In this document: piece by piece, positions 1 to 8,960 of the stretch
Numbering within the stretch: position 1 is the stretch's first letter
Layout: the number at the start of each line of letters is the position of its first letter
Assembly (NCBI GenBank): GCA_041685045.1
Contig: JAWLGP010000002.1
Location: 227,846-291,845 of the forward strand
From: Thiohalomonas sp041685045
GTDB taxonomy: Bacteria; Pseudomonadota; Gammaproteobacteria; Thiohalomonadales; Thiohalomonadaceae
Direction of reading: 5' to 3'
DNA: 64,000 bases
Position numbers and translations under genes: made by a program
The notes under the pieces: model-generated
What the model was told of the DNA's origin: nothing
What the model saw: the letters and a program-made list of their open reading frames with translations, nothing else
Database searches by the model: none

Positions 1-1127
1 GTCCCGCCCGGCGCGGGCGCCTGACCTTCGACCGCGGCACGGTGGAAACGCCAGCCTTCATGCCGGTGGGCACCTACGGCACGGTGAAGGCGATGACGCC
101 GGAGGAGCTGCGCGGCATCGGGGCCGAGATCATCCTCGGCAACACCTTCCACTTGATGCTGCGCCCCGGCACCGAGGTGATCGCCGCCCACGGCGACCTG
201 CACGACTTCATGCACTGGGAGGGGCCGATCCTCACCGACTCCGGCGGCTTCCAGGTGTTCTCGCTGGGGGCGCGCGACGCACAGGGAGGTGCTAGTGCCG
301 CGGGAGGCAGGAAGCCGGGAGCGGCAAAGATCACGGAGGAGGGGGTGCGCTTCCAGTCGCCCGTGGACGGTTCGCGGGTGTTCATGGGGCCGGAGGAGTC
401 GATGGCGGTGCAGCGGGCGCTCGGCTCCGATATCGTCATGATATTCGACGAATGCACCCCTTATCCTGCAACTGAAAGGCAGGCAAAGGAGTCTATGGAA
501 TTGTCACTGCGCTGGGCGCAGCGCTCCAAGGCGGCCCACGGCGACAACCTCAACGCGCTGTTCGGCATCGTGCAGGGGGGAATGTACCCGCACCTGCGCG
601 ACGTGTCGCTGGCCGGGCTGACCGACATCGGTTTCGACGGCTACGCCCTCGGCGGGCTCTCGGTGGGCGAGCCGAAGGAGGAGATGCTGGCCATTCTGGA
701 GCACACCGCGCCGCAGATGCCGGCCGACAGGCCCCGCTATCTGATGGGGGTGGGGCGGCCGGAGGATATCGTGGAGGCGGTGCGCCGCGGCATCGACATG
801 TTCGACTGCGTGATGCCGACCCGCAACGCGCGCAACGGGCACCTGTTCACGACCCGCGGCGACATCCGGATCAAGAACGCCCGCTACGAGAAGGACCCGC
901 GTCCGCTGGACGAGACCTGTGGCTGCTATACGTGCCGTAATTACAGCCGTGCCTACCTGCGGCACCTGCACCGGACCAACGAGATTCTCGGAGCGCGCCT
1001 CAATACCATTCATAACCTCTACTATTATCAAGAGCTTATGCATGGATTACGGGACGCCATCGTGGCCGGGCAACTGGAGTCGTTCGTGGCCGGGTTTTAC
1101 GCCCGGCGGGCCGAGGGCGTGGAGTAG
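1..1127 (+). CDS. tgt: Queuine tRNA-ribosyltransferase, 5' end outside window
   Basis: Exchanges guanine-34 for preQ1 in GUN-anticodon tRNAs, the committed step of queuosine synthesis. The reading frame is open from the window edge (frame of base 3), and the codons before the GTG at 42 already encode the conserved RRGRLTFDRGTVETPAFMPVG start region, so the gene begins upstream of base 1. Visible family features are DSGGFQVFSLG, the active-site stretch MIFDECTPYP, the GVGRPEDIVEAVRRGIDMFD segment and the zinc site CGCYTC with a downstream His. Between SLG and KITEEG there are 19 residues (270-326), rich in Gly and Ala, where the E. coli enzyme has three; the frame is kept. It heads the usual gammaproteobacterial order tgt-yajC-secD-secF. 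The identification is firm; the effect of the insertion is unknown. Confidence 0.96.
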   Translation, partial: PARRGRLTFDRGTVETPAFMPVGTYGTVKAMTPEELRGIGAEIILGNTFHLMLRPGTEVIAAHGDLHDFMHWEGPILTDSGGFQVFSLGARDAQGGASAAGGRKPGAAKITEEGVRFQSPVDGSRVFMGPEESMAVQRALGSDIVMIFDECTPYPATERQAKESMELSLRWAQRSKAAHGDNLNALFGIVQGGMYPHLRDVSLAGLTDIGFDGYALGGLSVGEPKEEMLAILEHTAPQMPADRPRYLMGVGRPEDIVEAVRRGIDMFDCVMPTRNARNGHLFTTRGDIRIKNARYEKDPRPLDETCGCYTCRNYSRAYLRHLHRTNEILGARLNTIHNLYYYQELMHGLRDAIVAGQLESFVAGFYARRAEGVE

Positions 1128-1254
1128 CGTCTCGTTGCCGGAGCTTTTTTCCTCCGCTCCACCGTTGAAACGCGCCGGCTGGCGCCTCATTACTGATGGA
1201 TTACTGTACATTTGGTCTGAAGCACCCGGGATGCGGCAATGACGTGGATGCTTG

Positions 1255-1263
1255 TGTCATAAT
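1255..1263 (+). promoter_or_regulatory. Candidate extended -10 promoter for yajC-secDF
   Basis: TGTCATAAT fits an extended -10 (TGN followed by CATAAT) about 50 bp upstream of yajC. No good -35 is visible at 17 bp, which is tolerated for extended -10 promoters. The 185-bp gap between tgt and yajC is the only sizeable one in this operon. Inferred from sequence pattern only. Confidence 0.35.
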
Positions 1264-1312
1264 CGCCCATTAGTCTTCAGACGACGGACCAACCAAAAAG
1301 AAGGAAGCGTCT

Positions 1313-1648
1313 ATGAGCTTTTTCATTTCCGATGCCGTTGCCCAGGCGGCGAACGGGGTCCCGGCGGAACCGAACCTGCTGGCCCAGCTGTTCCCCCTGA
1401 TCCTGCTGTTCGTGGTCTTCTACTTCCTGTTGATCCGGCCGCAGTCCAAGCGCGCCAAGGAGCACAAGAAGATGGTGGAAGCCCTCGCCAAGGGGGACGA
1501 GGTGGTATCGCAGGGCGGCGTCCTCGGCAAGGTGACCGAGGTGGGCGAGAGCTTCATCGTGGTCGAGATCGCCGACAACGTGCAGATCAAGATGCAGCGC
1601 CAGGCGGTGGCCAGCGTGCTGCCCAAGGGCACCATCAAGAACATCTGA
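1313..1648 (+). CDS. yajC: Sec translocon accessory protein YajC
   Basis: A 111-residue single-pass inner-membrane protein that joins SecDF at the SecYEG translocon. The N-terminal third holds the hydrophobic helix LFPLILLFVVFYFLLIRPQ with the family-typical RPQ end, followed by the soluble YajC domain (KGDEVVSQGGVLGKV). Its length matches E. coli YajC (110 residues). The start is supported by AAGGAAG seven bases upstream. It lies between tgt and secD in the conserved order. Confidence 0.97.
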   Translation: MSFFISDAVAQAANGVPAEPNLLAQLFPLILLFVVFYFLLIRPQSKRAKEHKKMVEALAKGDEVVSQGGVLGKVTEVGESFIVVEIADNVQIKMQRQAVASVLPKGTIKNI

Positions 1649-1656
1649 ACATTTTC

Positions 1657-1677
1657 GGGCCCCGCCAGCCGGGGCCC
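1657..1677 (+). terminator. GC hairpin between yajC and secD
   Basis: GGGCCCCG (1657-1664) pairs perfectly with CGGGGCCC (1670-1677) around a 5-base loop, followed by TTTG. The short T-tract suggests an attenuator or processing hairpin rather than a full stop, since secD starts 21 bp later in the same direction. Confidence 0.5.
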
Positions 1678-1697
1678 TTTGCTGTCTAGAGATCCCC

Positions 1698-3548
1698 ATG
1701 AATCGGTATCCTCTTTGGAAGTATCTCCTCATCATCTCGGTGCTGGTTTTCGGCTTTATCTATGCCCTGCCGAACCTCTACGGCGATGATCCTGCCCTGC
1801 AGATCTCCGGATCGCGTGCTGCCCAGGTCGACCAGGCCGCGTTGCAGCGGCTGACGCAGGTACTGGATGCGAACGACATTCCGTACAAGAGCGCCGAACT
1901 GACCGACGAGCAGATGTTGGTTCGGTTCCCCGGCACCGACACGCAGCTCAAGGCCTACGACCTCGTGCGTGAGGAGATGGGACGGTATACGGTCGCACTG
2001 AACCTGGCACCGGCCACGCCGGAGTGGCTGAAGTCCTTCAGTGCGCTGCCGATGTACCTGGGCCTGGACCTGCGCGGCGGCGTGCACTTCCTGATGGAGG
2101 TGGACATGGAGGCCGCGGTACAGCAGGCGGTGGAACGCTATGTCAGCGATATCCGCACGCTGCTGCGTGAGCAGCGGGTCCGCTATCTCACCATCAGCGA
2201 TCGCGACGGTCGGGTGGAGATCAAGTTTGCCAATGTCGAGGAGCGGGCCAAGGCGCAGGACGCTATCGACGAGCAGTACCGCAGCCTGCTGCTGAACGCC
2301 GAGGAGCGGGACGGTACGCCTTACCTTTATGCCGCTCTCAGCGAGCGGGAAGTCCGCGAAATCCAGGATTTCGCGCTCAAGCAGAACATCACCACGCTGC
2401 GCAATCGCGTCAACGAACTCGGCGTGGCCGAACCGGTGATCCAGCAGCAGGGCGAGGAGCGCATCGTCGTCCAGCTGCCGGGGGTGCAGGACACGGCACA
2501 GGCCAAGAACATCCTTGGGGCCACCGCGACCCTCGAGTACCACATGGTGGATGAGGAGCACGATCCCGAGTCGGCGCTGCAGGGTCGGGTGCCGCCCGGC
2601 TCACAGCTCTACTACGAGCGGGACGGTCGCCCGATCCTGCTGGAGAAACGTGTGATCGTGACCGGCGATCAGATCATCGACGCCGCCTCGGGCATCGACC
2701 AGCAGAGCGGCGGGCCGATGGTAACCGTCACCCTGGACGGCCAGGGTGCGCGCAAGATGTCGGCCAACACCCGCGAGAATGTCGGTAAGCGGATGGCGGT
2801 GGTATTCATCGAGACGGTCCCGGAAACGCGTACGATCAATGGCGAGGTCCAGCGCGTGAACCGGCGGGTGGAAGAGGTGATCAGCGTCGCGGTCATCCGT
2901 GAACCGTTCGGCAAACGCTTCCAGACCACCGGGCTCGACAGTACCGAAGAGGCCCGCAATCTGGCCTTGCTGCTGCGTGCCGGCGCGCTGGCCGCACCGA
3001 TCAATATCATTGAAGAGCGCACCATCGGTCCGAGCCTTGGCCAGGACAACATCGATCAGGGCTTCCGTTCGGTGGCCATCGGCTTTGCGGCGGTGATGGC
3101 CTTCATGGTGCTCTGGTACAAGGGCTTCGGTCTGGTCGCCAACCTGGCCCTGGCGGCCAACCTGGTGCTGATCGTCGCCCTGCTGTCGATGTTGCAGGCA
3201 ACGCTGACCCTGCCCGGTATCGCCGGTATCGTGCTCACGATCGGTATGGCGGTGGACGCCAACGTGCTGATCTTCGAGCGTATTCGCGAGGAGTTGCGCG
3301 CGGGCAACACGCCTCATGCCAGTATCAGTTCCGGCTACGGCAAGGCGCTGTCGACCATCGCCGACGCCAACGTCACCACGCTCATTGCGGCGGTGGTGCT
3401 GTTCAGCTTCGGTACCGGGCCGATCAAGGGCTTTGCCATCACCCTGTCGCTCGGCATTCTCACCTCCATGTTCACCGCGATCATGGGGACCCGCGCCGTG
3501 ATCAATCTGGCGCTCGGCAGCCGTCGTCTGAAGACACTGTCGATCTGA
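1698..3548 (+). CDS. secD: Protein translocase subunit SecD
   Basis: A 616-residue RND-type membrane protein that uses the proton gradient to help pull secreted proteins across the inner membrane, as a complex with SecF and YajC. An N-terminal membrane helix (residues 8-27) is followed by the periplasmic P1 domain with the hallmark LGLDLRGGVHFLMEVD near residue 121. The C-terminal five-helix RND block contains GIAGIVLTIGMAVDANVLIFERIREE. Length equals E. coli SecD (615). Ten bases separate it from secF, so the two are cotranscribed. Confidence 0.98.
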   Translation: MNRYPLWKYLLIISVLVFGFIYALPNLYGDDPALQISGSRAAQVDQAALQRLTQVLDANDIPYKSAELTDEQMLVRFPGTDTQLKAYDLVREEMGRYTVALNLAPATPEWLKSFSALPMYLGLDLRGGVHFLMEVDMEAAVQQAVERYVSDIRTLLREQRVRYLTISDRDGRVEIKFANVEERAKAQDAIDEQYRSLLLNAEERDGTPYLYAALSEREVREIQDFALKQNITTLRNRVNELGVAEPVIQQQGEERIVVQLPGVQDTAQAKNILGATATLEYHMVDEEHDPESALQGRVPPGSQLYYERDGRPILLEKRVIVTGDQIIDAASGIDQQSGGPMVTVTLDGQGARKMSANTRENVGKRMAVVFIETVPETRTINGEVQRVNRRVEEVISVAVIREPFGKRFQTTGLDSTEEARNLALLLRAGALAAPINIIEERTIGPSLGQDNIDQGFRSVAIGFAAVMAFMVLWYKGFGLVANLALAANLVLIVALLSMLQATLTLPGIAGIVLTIGMAVDANVLIFERIREELRAGNTPHASISSGYGKALSTIADANVTTLIAAVVLFSFGTGPIKGFAITLSLGILTSMFTAIMGTRAVINLALGSRRLKTLSI

Positions 3549-3558
3549 GGAGCGAATC

Positions 3559-4491
3559 ATGCAGATCTTTACCGATACCAATGTCGACTTCATGAAGCTG
3601 CGCAAGAGCGCGGTAATCCTGTCGTTGGCGTTGATCCTGTTATCGTTGGGGGCACTGGTCGCCCGCGGCCTGAACTTCGGCATCGACTTCACCGGCGGCA
3701 CCCTGATCGAGGTCGGCTATTCGACTCCGGTCGACCTTACGGAAATCCGTTCGAGCCTCGATCAGGCCGGTTTCGGCGGGGCCGTGGTGCAGCACTTCGG
3801 CACAGCACGGGACGTGTTGATCCGGCTGGCGCCGCGTGAAGGTCTGGCCAGTGCGCAGTTGACTGAGCAGGTGGTCGGTACGCTACGTCAGGCGGGGCAG
3901 GAGATCGAACTGCGGCGCCAGGAGTTCGTCGGCCCCCAGGTGGGGGAGGACTTGACGGCGGACGGCAGTCTGGCGGTGCTCTACGCCCTCATCGGTATCC
4001 TGGCGTACGTTGCTCTGCGCTTCCAGTTCAAGTTCGCGGTTGGCTCGGTGATGGCCCTGGTCCACGACGTGGTCATCACGCTGGGTTTCTTCGCCATCAC
4101 CGGCATGGAGTTCGATCTGACGGTACTGGCCGCCCTTTTGGCGGTGGTCGGTTATTCGCTGAATGACACCATCGTGGTGTTCGACCGCATTCGCGAGAAT
4201 TTCCGGCGCATGCGCAAGGGCGAGCCGCCGGAGGTGGTCAATGCCTCCATCAACCAGACCCTGTCGCGTACGGTGCTGACCTCCGGGACCACGGTACTGG
4301 TGTTGCTGGCGCTGTTCTTCCTGGGCGGCGAGCTCATTCACGGCTTCGCCACCGCGCTGCTGGTGGGCGTGCTGATTGGCACCTATTCCTCCATCTACGT
4401 CGCCAGCCCGGTGCTGCTGTTCATGAATCTCACCCGCGAAGAGCTGATGCCGGTGAAGAAAGAGGGCGAAGAGCTCGATCCGATGCCGTAG
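3559..4491 (+). CDS. secF: Protein translocase subunit SecF
   Basis: A 310-residue partner of SecD in the inner-membrane translocation motor. The first membrane helix is followed by GLNFGIDFTGGTLIEVGY, the SecF counterpart of the SecD motif. The RND helices carry AALLAVVGYSLNDTIVVFDRIREN, with the conserved NDT-VVFDR residues. A ribosome site (GAGG) precedes the ATG. It is the last gene of the tgt-yajC-secDF group; a palindrome follows within 15 bases. Confidence 0.98.
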   Translation: MQIFTDTNVDFMKLRKSAVILSLALILLSLGALVARGLNFGIDFTGGTLIEVGYSTPVDLTEIRSSLDQAGFGGAVVQHFGTARDVLIRLAPREGLASAQLTEQVVGTLRQAGQEIELRRQEFVGPQVGEDLTADGSLAVLYALIGILAYVALRFQFKFAVGSVMALVHDVVITLGFFAITGMEFDLTVLAALLAVVGYSLNDTIVVFDRIRENFRRMRKGEPPEVVNASINQTLSRTVLTSGTTVLVLLALFFLGGELIHGFATALLVGVLIGTYSSIYVASPVLLFMNLTREELMPVKKEGEELDPMP

Positions 4492-4502
4492 CGGGTTTCG
4501 TT

Positions 4503-4536
4503 ACGGGTGAGGCGTGACGCGTCACGCCTCACCCGT
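4503..4536. repeat. 34-bp perfect palindrome after secF
   Basis: Bases 4503-4519 are the exact reverse complement of 4520-4536, giving a 17-bp stem with no loop. Related GTGAGGCGTGA-like words continue to about 4570 (ACGCCTCACGCGTCACC) and reappear at 26311-26335 and 42503-42528, so this is a dispersed short repeat. It could act as a transcript-end structure for secF, but no T-tract follows. Confidence 0.75.
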
Positions 4537-4636
4537 TCACGCGTCGCCCTCACGCCCCACGCCTCACGCGTCACCACTCTTCACCCTTCACCCGCCCCTT
4601 ACTATGCTTTGAACCGAATCCAATCGATGCCATGCC

Positions 4637-5752
4637 ATGGAAACGGCTACTGCGGCGTCGGAGGCCGCTGAAGTACGCGTGCTGCTCCTGAGCCCCTCGC
4701 TTGGCGCGGTCAGCGGGGTGGCGACCCATGCGAACCAACTGATGGCGAGCGGTTCCGGGCGCTATGAACACTTCGCGGTCGGCAGCGAGGGTCGGCCCGG
4801 CGAAACCGGGTTCGGGCAAATCCTGCGACTCGTGCTCTCCCCCTTCCTGCTCGCGCGCGCCCTGCTGCGGGGCGGCTTTCCCGTTGTTCACATCAACACT
4901 TCCATGAATCCCAAGGCGTTTTGGCGTGATGCCGCCTATATCCTGGTGGCCCGGCTGTTTGGGCGGGGGGTCCTGTTGCAGGTGCATGGGGGGCGGCTCG
5001 AGCCGTTTCTGGAGCGCTGTGGGCGCCTGGCGCCGCTGGCCCTGGCGGTGCTGCAACGCGCGGACCGGGTGGTCACCATCACCGCGACCGAGCAGGCGGC
5101 TCACGCCGCGCGCCTGAAGGTTCCGGTGGTGTGTATTCCGAATGCCGTGGGCGTCGGCGACATCGGCCCCGGTGCGCGGGAAGCGGGGCAGCCCTTGCAG
5201 GCGTTGTTCATCGGCCGTCTGCACCGGGACAAGGGGCTGTTCGAGGCGTTGGAGGCGATCGCCCTCCTGGTGGAACGGGGCGAGGCGATCCGCCTGACCC
5301 TGGCCGGCAGCGGACCGGAGCGGGAGGCGCTGTGTCGGCGTATCGGGGAGATGCGGCTCGAGGCAGTGGTGCGGTTCGTCGGGCCGGTGGCCGGGGAGGA
5401 GAAGTCCGCACTGTTCCGGGATGCCGACGTGCTGCTATTGCCGAGTTATCACGAAGGACTGCCTTATGCCGTGCTGGAGGCGCTTGCCGCCGGTCTGGCG
5501 GTGGTGGCGACTGCGGTCGGCGGCATCCCGGAGGCGGTCGGCGACGGCAGCGAGGGGAGGCTCGTACCGGCACCGCCGCGGCCGCAGCAGGTGGCCGCGG
5601 CGCTTGCGGAGCTGGCCGGCGACAGGGAGTTGCTGTGCCGAATGCAACAAGCCGCCCGGCGACGGGCCTGCGAAAGCTACGACGCGTCGCGAATGGGCGA
5701 ACGATTCGCGGTGCTTTATCGGGAGATCGTCACTCAACCCGAACCCTCGTGA
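4637..5752 (+). CDS. GT4-family glycosyltransferase
   Basis: A 371-residue GT-B fold sugar transferase, probably adding a nucleotide-activated sugar to a lipid-linked or exopolysaccharide chain at the cytoplasmic face. The N-terminal half has the acceptor-side glycine motif (SPSLGAVSGVATHANQL). The C-terminal half has FIGRLHRDKGLFEALEAI and the GT4 E-x7-E signature in HEGLPYAVLEALAAG, followed by VVATAVGGIPEAVGDG. Its last 23 bases overlap the end of the convergent lyase-like gene. Substrate cannot be read from the sequence; neighbouring genes suggest polysaccharide synthesis. Confidence 0.88.
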   Translation: METATAASEAAEVRVLLLSPSLGAVSGVATHANQLMASGSGRYEHFAVGSEGRPGETGFGQILRLVLSPFLLARALLRGGFPVVHINTSMNPKAFWRDAAYILVARLFGRGVLLQVHGGRLEPFLERCGRLAPLALAVLQRADRVVTITATEQAAHAARLKVPVVCIPNAVGVGDIGPGAREAGQPLQALFIGRLHRDKGLFEALEAIALLVERGEAIRLTLAGSGPEREALCRRIGEMRLEAVVRFVGPVAGEEKSALFRDADVLLLPSYHEGLPYAVLEALAAGLAVVATAVGGIPEAVGDGSEGRLVPAPPRPQQVAAALAELAGDRELLCRMQQAARRRACESYDASRMGERFAVLYREIVTQPEPS

Positions 5753-6887
5753 TCTGCGGCTGCCCGGGCACCGCGAGCTGCAGCCCTTCTGCCGGTTCCG
5801 CCTGCATGAGTGTGGGTGCGACAAAGCCGAGGCCGGTGCCGCCGCGAAACAGCGGCGGCTCGACCCAGGCAAGCCACTTGCCGACGCCGTAGACCAAGCC
5901 CATGGACTGGTAGATCTCGGAGGCGCGGCCGGTGGAGCTGGCATCCAGGCGGATCGACGTGGGCCACAGCCGCGGGTTTTCGATACCGCGCTCGAACAGG
6001 TAATCGAGGCCGTCACGCAGGCTGCCGCCGCTGCCCGGTGTCCATTGATAGAGATTGGGGCCGCCTGCGTTGCGTACCAGTTCAACGGCGGCACCGAGCG
6101 ACTCCAGGGCAAAGGCCGTGTAGTGCAGGCTACTGTCACCGCGGCCGATTTCCCGCGGCATGCTGCCATCGCCGGCGATCTGCTGGTCGATGATCTTTTT
6201 CAGCAGCGTCACGTCGCTTTGCCAGGCGCTGTTGTCATCGCGCAGGTGGTCGACCGAGAGGGCCGCCAGGATGCCCCAGGTTCCCCAGTTGTTGTCGCGG
6301 TATTTGATGCGATTGGCGGCGTTGCGGACGATGTCGTTCGCCCACTTTTTGAAGCGGCTGCGCTGGGCATCGCTCCAGCCGGAATAGCCCCAGATCAACT
6401 CGGCGGCATGGATCATGGGTGGCGCGGTGTAGGCGATCACCAAGGGGGCATCTTCGTCCGGGTCGTAGCCGGTGTTGACCGTGGCCCAGTTGTCCAGCAG
6501 GGCGACCGTTTTGTCGGCGAACCGCTTGCGTTGGGCATCGGACAGGCCGCTGCCGATGGCGTAGGCCAGCGCAGTCGCGTAGGCCGCTTCGGTGTCCTCC
6601 CGCAGTCGATCCTTGGCGGCGCCGTGGGCCTCGGCATTGGCGTAGTAACGCGGTACCTCGTAATAACGGACCGCGCTGGGCACTTCATCCAGACTGGCGT
6701 TGGCGATGGCCAACAGCTGTTTCCAGGCAGCGCTCCAGGGGGCGCGGTTCGCCTTGATCTGCTGACCCGTGAAACTGATTTGGGATTGGGTGTGCAACCC
6801 GCCGGGATGCTCGAAGGCGTAGGCGCCTCCGGTGAGGACGGACAGGGCGACCCCCAGGGTGGCCAAGTGTTTGGTCAACCGGTTCAT
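5730..6887 (-). CDS. Secreted alginate-lyase-like protein
   Basis: A 385-residue protein with a clear signal peptide (LATLGVALSVLTGGAYA, cleavage near residue 24). The mature part resembles the alginate lyase (PF05426) all-alpha toroid: HPGGLHTQSQI at its start, RYYANAEAHGAAKDRL, then KYRDNNWGTWGILAALS and SSLHYTAFALESLGAAVELV, which correspond in position to the Asn-containing and His/Tyr-containing active-site stretches of PL5-type enzymes. It is likely a periplasmic lyase acting on the polymer made by the neighbouring genes; the polymer is unknown. It lies downstream of the Ig-repeat lipoprotein on the same strand. The family call rests on motif resemblance, without an alignment. Confidence 0.68.
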   Translation of the reverse strand: MNRLTKHLATLGVALSVLTGGAYAFEHPGGLHTQSQISFTGQQIKANRAPWSAAWKQLLAIANASLDEVPSAVRYYEVPRYYANAEAHGAAKDRLREDTEAAYATALAYAIGSGLSDAQRKRFADKTVALLDNWATVNTGYDPDEDAPLVIAYTAPPMIHAAELIWGYSGWSDAQRSRFKKWANDIVRNAANRIKYRDNNWGTWGILAALSVDHLRDDNSAWQSDVTLLKKIIDQQIAGDGSMPREIGRGDSSLHYTAFALESLGAAVELVRNAGGPNLYQWTPGSGGSLRDGLDYLFERGIENPRLWPTSIRLDASSTGRASEIYQSMGLVYGVGKWLAWVEPPLFRGGTGLGFVAPTLMQAEPAEGLQLAVPGQPQITRVRVE

Positions 6888-6904
6888 GGCATGGCTCGTA
6901 TTTT

Positions 6905-6966
6905 CTGCCGGCAGGGCCGCCGGCAGTTCGGGCGGGTGGCCAGGCGGCGGCAGGCTGCCGCCGCCT
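6905..6966 (-). terminator. Two GC hairpins between lipoprotein and lyase genes
   Basis: AGGCGGCGGCAG (6942-6953) pairs with CTGCCGCCGCCT (6955-6966), and CTGCCGGC (6905-6912) pairs with GCCGGCAG (6919-6926). On the minus strand they follow the stop of the lipoprotein gene and precede the lyase start by 18 bases. The second hairpin is followed by AAAATA rather than T residues, so partial attenuation or mRNA stabilisation is more likely than full termination. Confidence 0.45.
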
Positions 6967-6974
6967 CTGCCGGT

Positions 6975-8756
6975 TTAGAGATCTGCGCAGACGGTGCTGG
7001 ACGGAACGGACTCACCCACATTGTTGTAGGCAGTCACCTTGAAGCAGGCCTGATCGCCGGCTCCCAGTTCCAGATCGTCGCGCGCACTATAGGCCACCGA
7101 CGGTGATTCGGCGTTGAACTGACTGTAGCCAACCGGCAGGTCGGAGAGTCGCTGGTTGACCGCACCGGTACTGCCACCGAAGTAGACGTAGTAGCCGCCG
7201 ACGGTTCCTGTGCTCGGCTGCCAGTTCAGGGTAACGGTCCGATCCGCCGGCGCCACACCGCGCACGGTGATCGATACCGACGCCATCGACGAATCCCCGT
7301 CGACGTCCCGAACGGTGTAGGTGAAATTGTCCTGCCCGGCATAGTCAGCGGTCGGCGTGTAGGTGACCGTGTTGTTATTGTTCGCCTTTGCCGTGCCGTG
7401 GGACGGTGTACCCGGCAGGCTGACGGTAATCGGTGCGTCGTCGAGGCCCCGATCGTTCGCCAGTACGTTGATGGTGACCGGGACGCCGGCTTCGGTCTCG
7501 GCGGCATCCGGGAAGGCCATCGGTGTCGTGGTACCGCCAATGCTGCCGCCATCGCCCGGATCGCCCGGATCGCCCGGATCGTCAGGCGTGCTGCCGCCAT
7601 CGCCCGGGTCGGGTGGGGTCGCGCCATCGTCGCCGGCATATCGCCGAATGACGGCATTGATGGTTTCCAGCCGGTTTTCGCTCGCGGTGACGACATCTTC
7701 GAGGATGCGGAGGAACATGTTGGCACTGTAGGTCGGCACCAACCGCGTGGTCGGGGTGCGCGTCTGCTGCAGTTGTTGGACCGAGGTCAGCAACGCGGAG
7801 AGATCGTCACTGGGGGCAAACGCGATGATCGCTTCCAGCGCCGCGACGGTCTGGTCGAGCATGGCCTGCGGTACGCCCGCGTCGGCGGAGGTGAGGCTGC
7901 CGTTTGGCTGTACCGCTCGAATGGCGGCGTCGATGCGATCGGTCGCCACCGCATTACTGACACAAAGTTCGTTGTTGAGCGACTCCAGCAGTACCGAGGC
8001 GGCAACCACATTGGCCGCAGCGGCGACACGCGTGTTGGCGTTGCTTCCGACGCCGTCCAGGGCGCCGTCGACCATGTCGCTGGCCATGATGTCGATCAGT
8101 TCGTCCATGGAAAAATCGACCCCGATCACCTGCAGTGCCTGCCGGGTGCGACGGATCGATTCGGCCAGCGCTTCGCTCGCTTTGACCATGTTGGTCATGG
8201 CCGCTTCATTCAGCTTGCCGTTGATCGGATCGGCAATCCGCGTGGTGTCGAGCCCATAATTCAATCGTGATGCCACACGGTTCATTGCGGCCTTTACGTT
8301 GGCCGTAGTGAGGCCGCCAGGCATGCCTTCGGCAATCCGTGTCGCCAGGGTGCTGAACGGGGTGATGTGCGCGGTATCGTCATTCTTGCCGGCCACCGCA
8401 ACCATGGTCAGGTCCGGATCCGTGCCGGTGACCAGGTCGGTGCCGCCGGTCGCCATCAACATGACGGGGAAACTGGTGTCGCCAGCCAGTTCGATCCGGA
8501 AGCGGGCATCGCTGCCGCTTTCGTCGGTGCCCACCACACGGCTATCGGCCGAGATGGCGCTGATCTGGGCCTGAGCCACGGGGCCGTCGCCAACGCTGCC
8601 TGAAATGCTTCGCGGAGCCGCTGTCGTATCGGCGGCACCACCCCCTCCGCCGCCGCAGGCGCCAAGGGTTCCGATCACGGCCAGAGCGAGCGTCCGCCGG
8701 GTAAATGTGTAAACCGAACGCCTGCGCGGTTCGCCCGGAACGATTTTGGAGATCAT
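6975..8756 (-). CDS. Surface lipoprotein with Ig-like and Fn3-like domains
   Basis: A 593-residue predicted lipoprotein: VIGTLGACGGGG is a lipobox followed by a glycine-rich linker. Residues about 50-370 form an uncharacterised helical domain. Then comes a low-complexity DPGDPGDPGDGG hinge, a cadherin/bacterial Ig-like repeat (VPVTINVLANDRG ... TYTPTADYAGQDNFTY) and a C-terminal fibronectin-III-like module. The ATG at 8756 is chosen over the TTG one codon earlier because GAAGG lies 8 bases upstream. It sits between the 124-bp repeat array and the lyase-like gene, suggesting a matrix or surface adhesion role. No enzyme motif is seen. Confidence 0.72.
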   Translation of the reverse strand: MISKIVPGEPRRRSVYTFTRRTLALAVIGTLGACGGGGGGAADTTAAPRSISGSVGDGPVAQAQISAISADSRVVGTDESGSDARFRIELAGDTSFPVMLMATGGTDLVTGTDPDLTMVAVAGKNDDTAHITPFSTLATRIAEGMPGGLTTANVKAAMNRVASRLNYGLDTTRIADPINGKLNEAAMTNMVKASEALAESIRRTRQALQVIGVDFSMDELIDIMASDMVDGALDGVGSNANTRVAAAANVVAASVLLESLNNELCVSNAVATDRIDAAIRAVQPNGSLTSADAGVPQAMLDQTVAALEAIIAFAPSDDLSALLTSVQQLQQTRTPTTRLVPTYSANMFLRILEDVVTASENRLETINAVIRRYAGDDGATPPDPGDGGSTPDDPGDPGDPGDGGSIGGTTTPMAFPDAAETEAGVPVTINVLANDRGLDDAPITVSLPGTPSHGTAKANNNNTVTYTPTADYAGQDNFTYTVRDVDGDSSMASVSITVRGVAPADRTVTLNWQPSTGTVGGYYVYFGGSTGAVNQRLSDLPVGYSQFNAESPSVAYSARDDLELGAGDQACFKVTAYNNVGESVPSSTVCADL

Positions 8757-8960
8757 CAACGCACCTTCTCGGTTCCGTGACTACCTCCCTGCAATCACTG
8801 ACTGCAATCGTTTTTCCTGGAGCGCGAGGATACGGAGCGATTACCCGGCGGCGTGAGAAAGCACTCACAGAAACCGATGCCGTCGCACCGGCATCAGCAA
8901 ACTGGGAGGGATGTCACGGGGGAAACGTTAAGTGCGTTGGTCAAGAGTGAGAAGGGTTAA

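Noticed and set aside
4503..4536. Rho-independent terminator of secF
   Set aside because: The stem is perfect but there is no loop or T-tract, and related words elsewhere indicate a repeat.
5421..7106. 561-residue plus-strand frame
   Set aside because: Opposite the lyase-like gene and partly within the glycosyltransferase; no motif.
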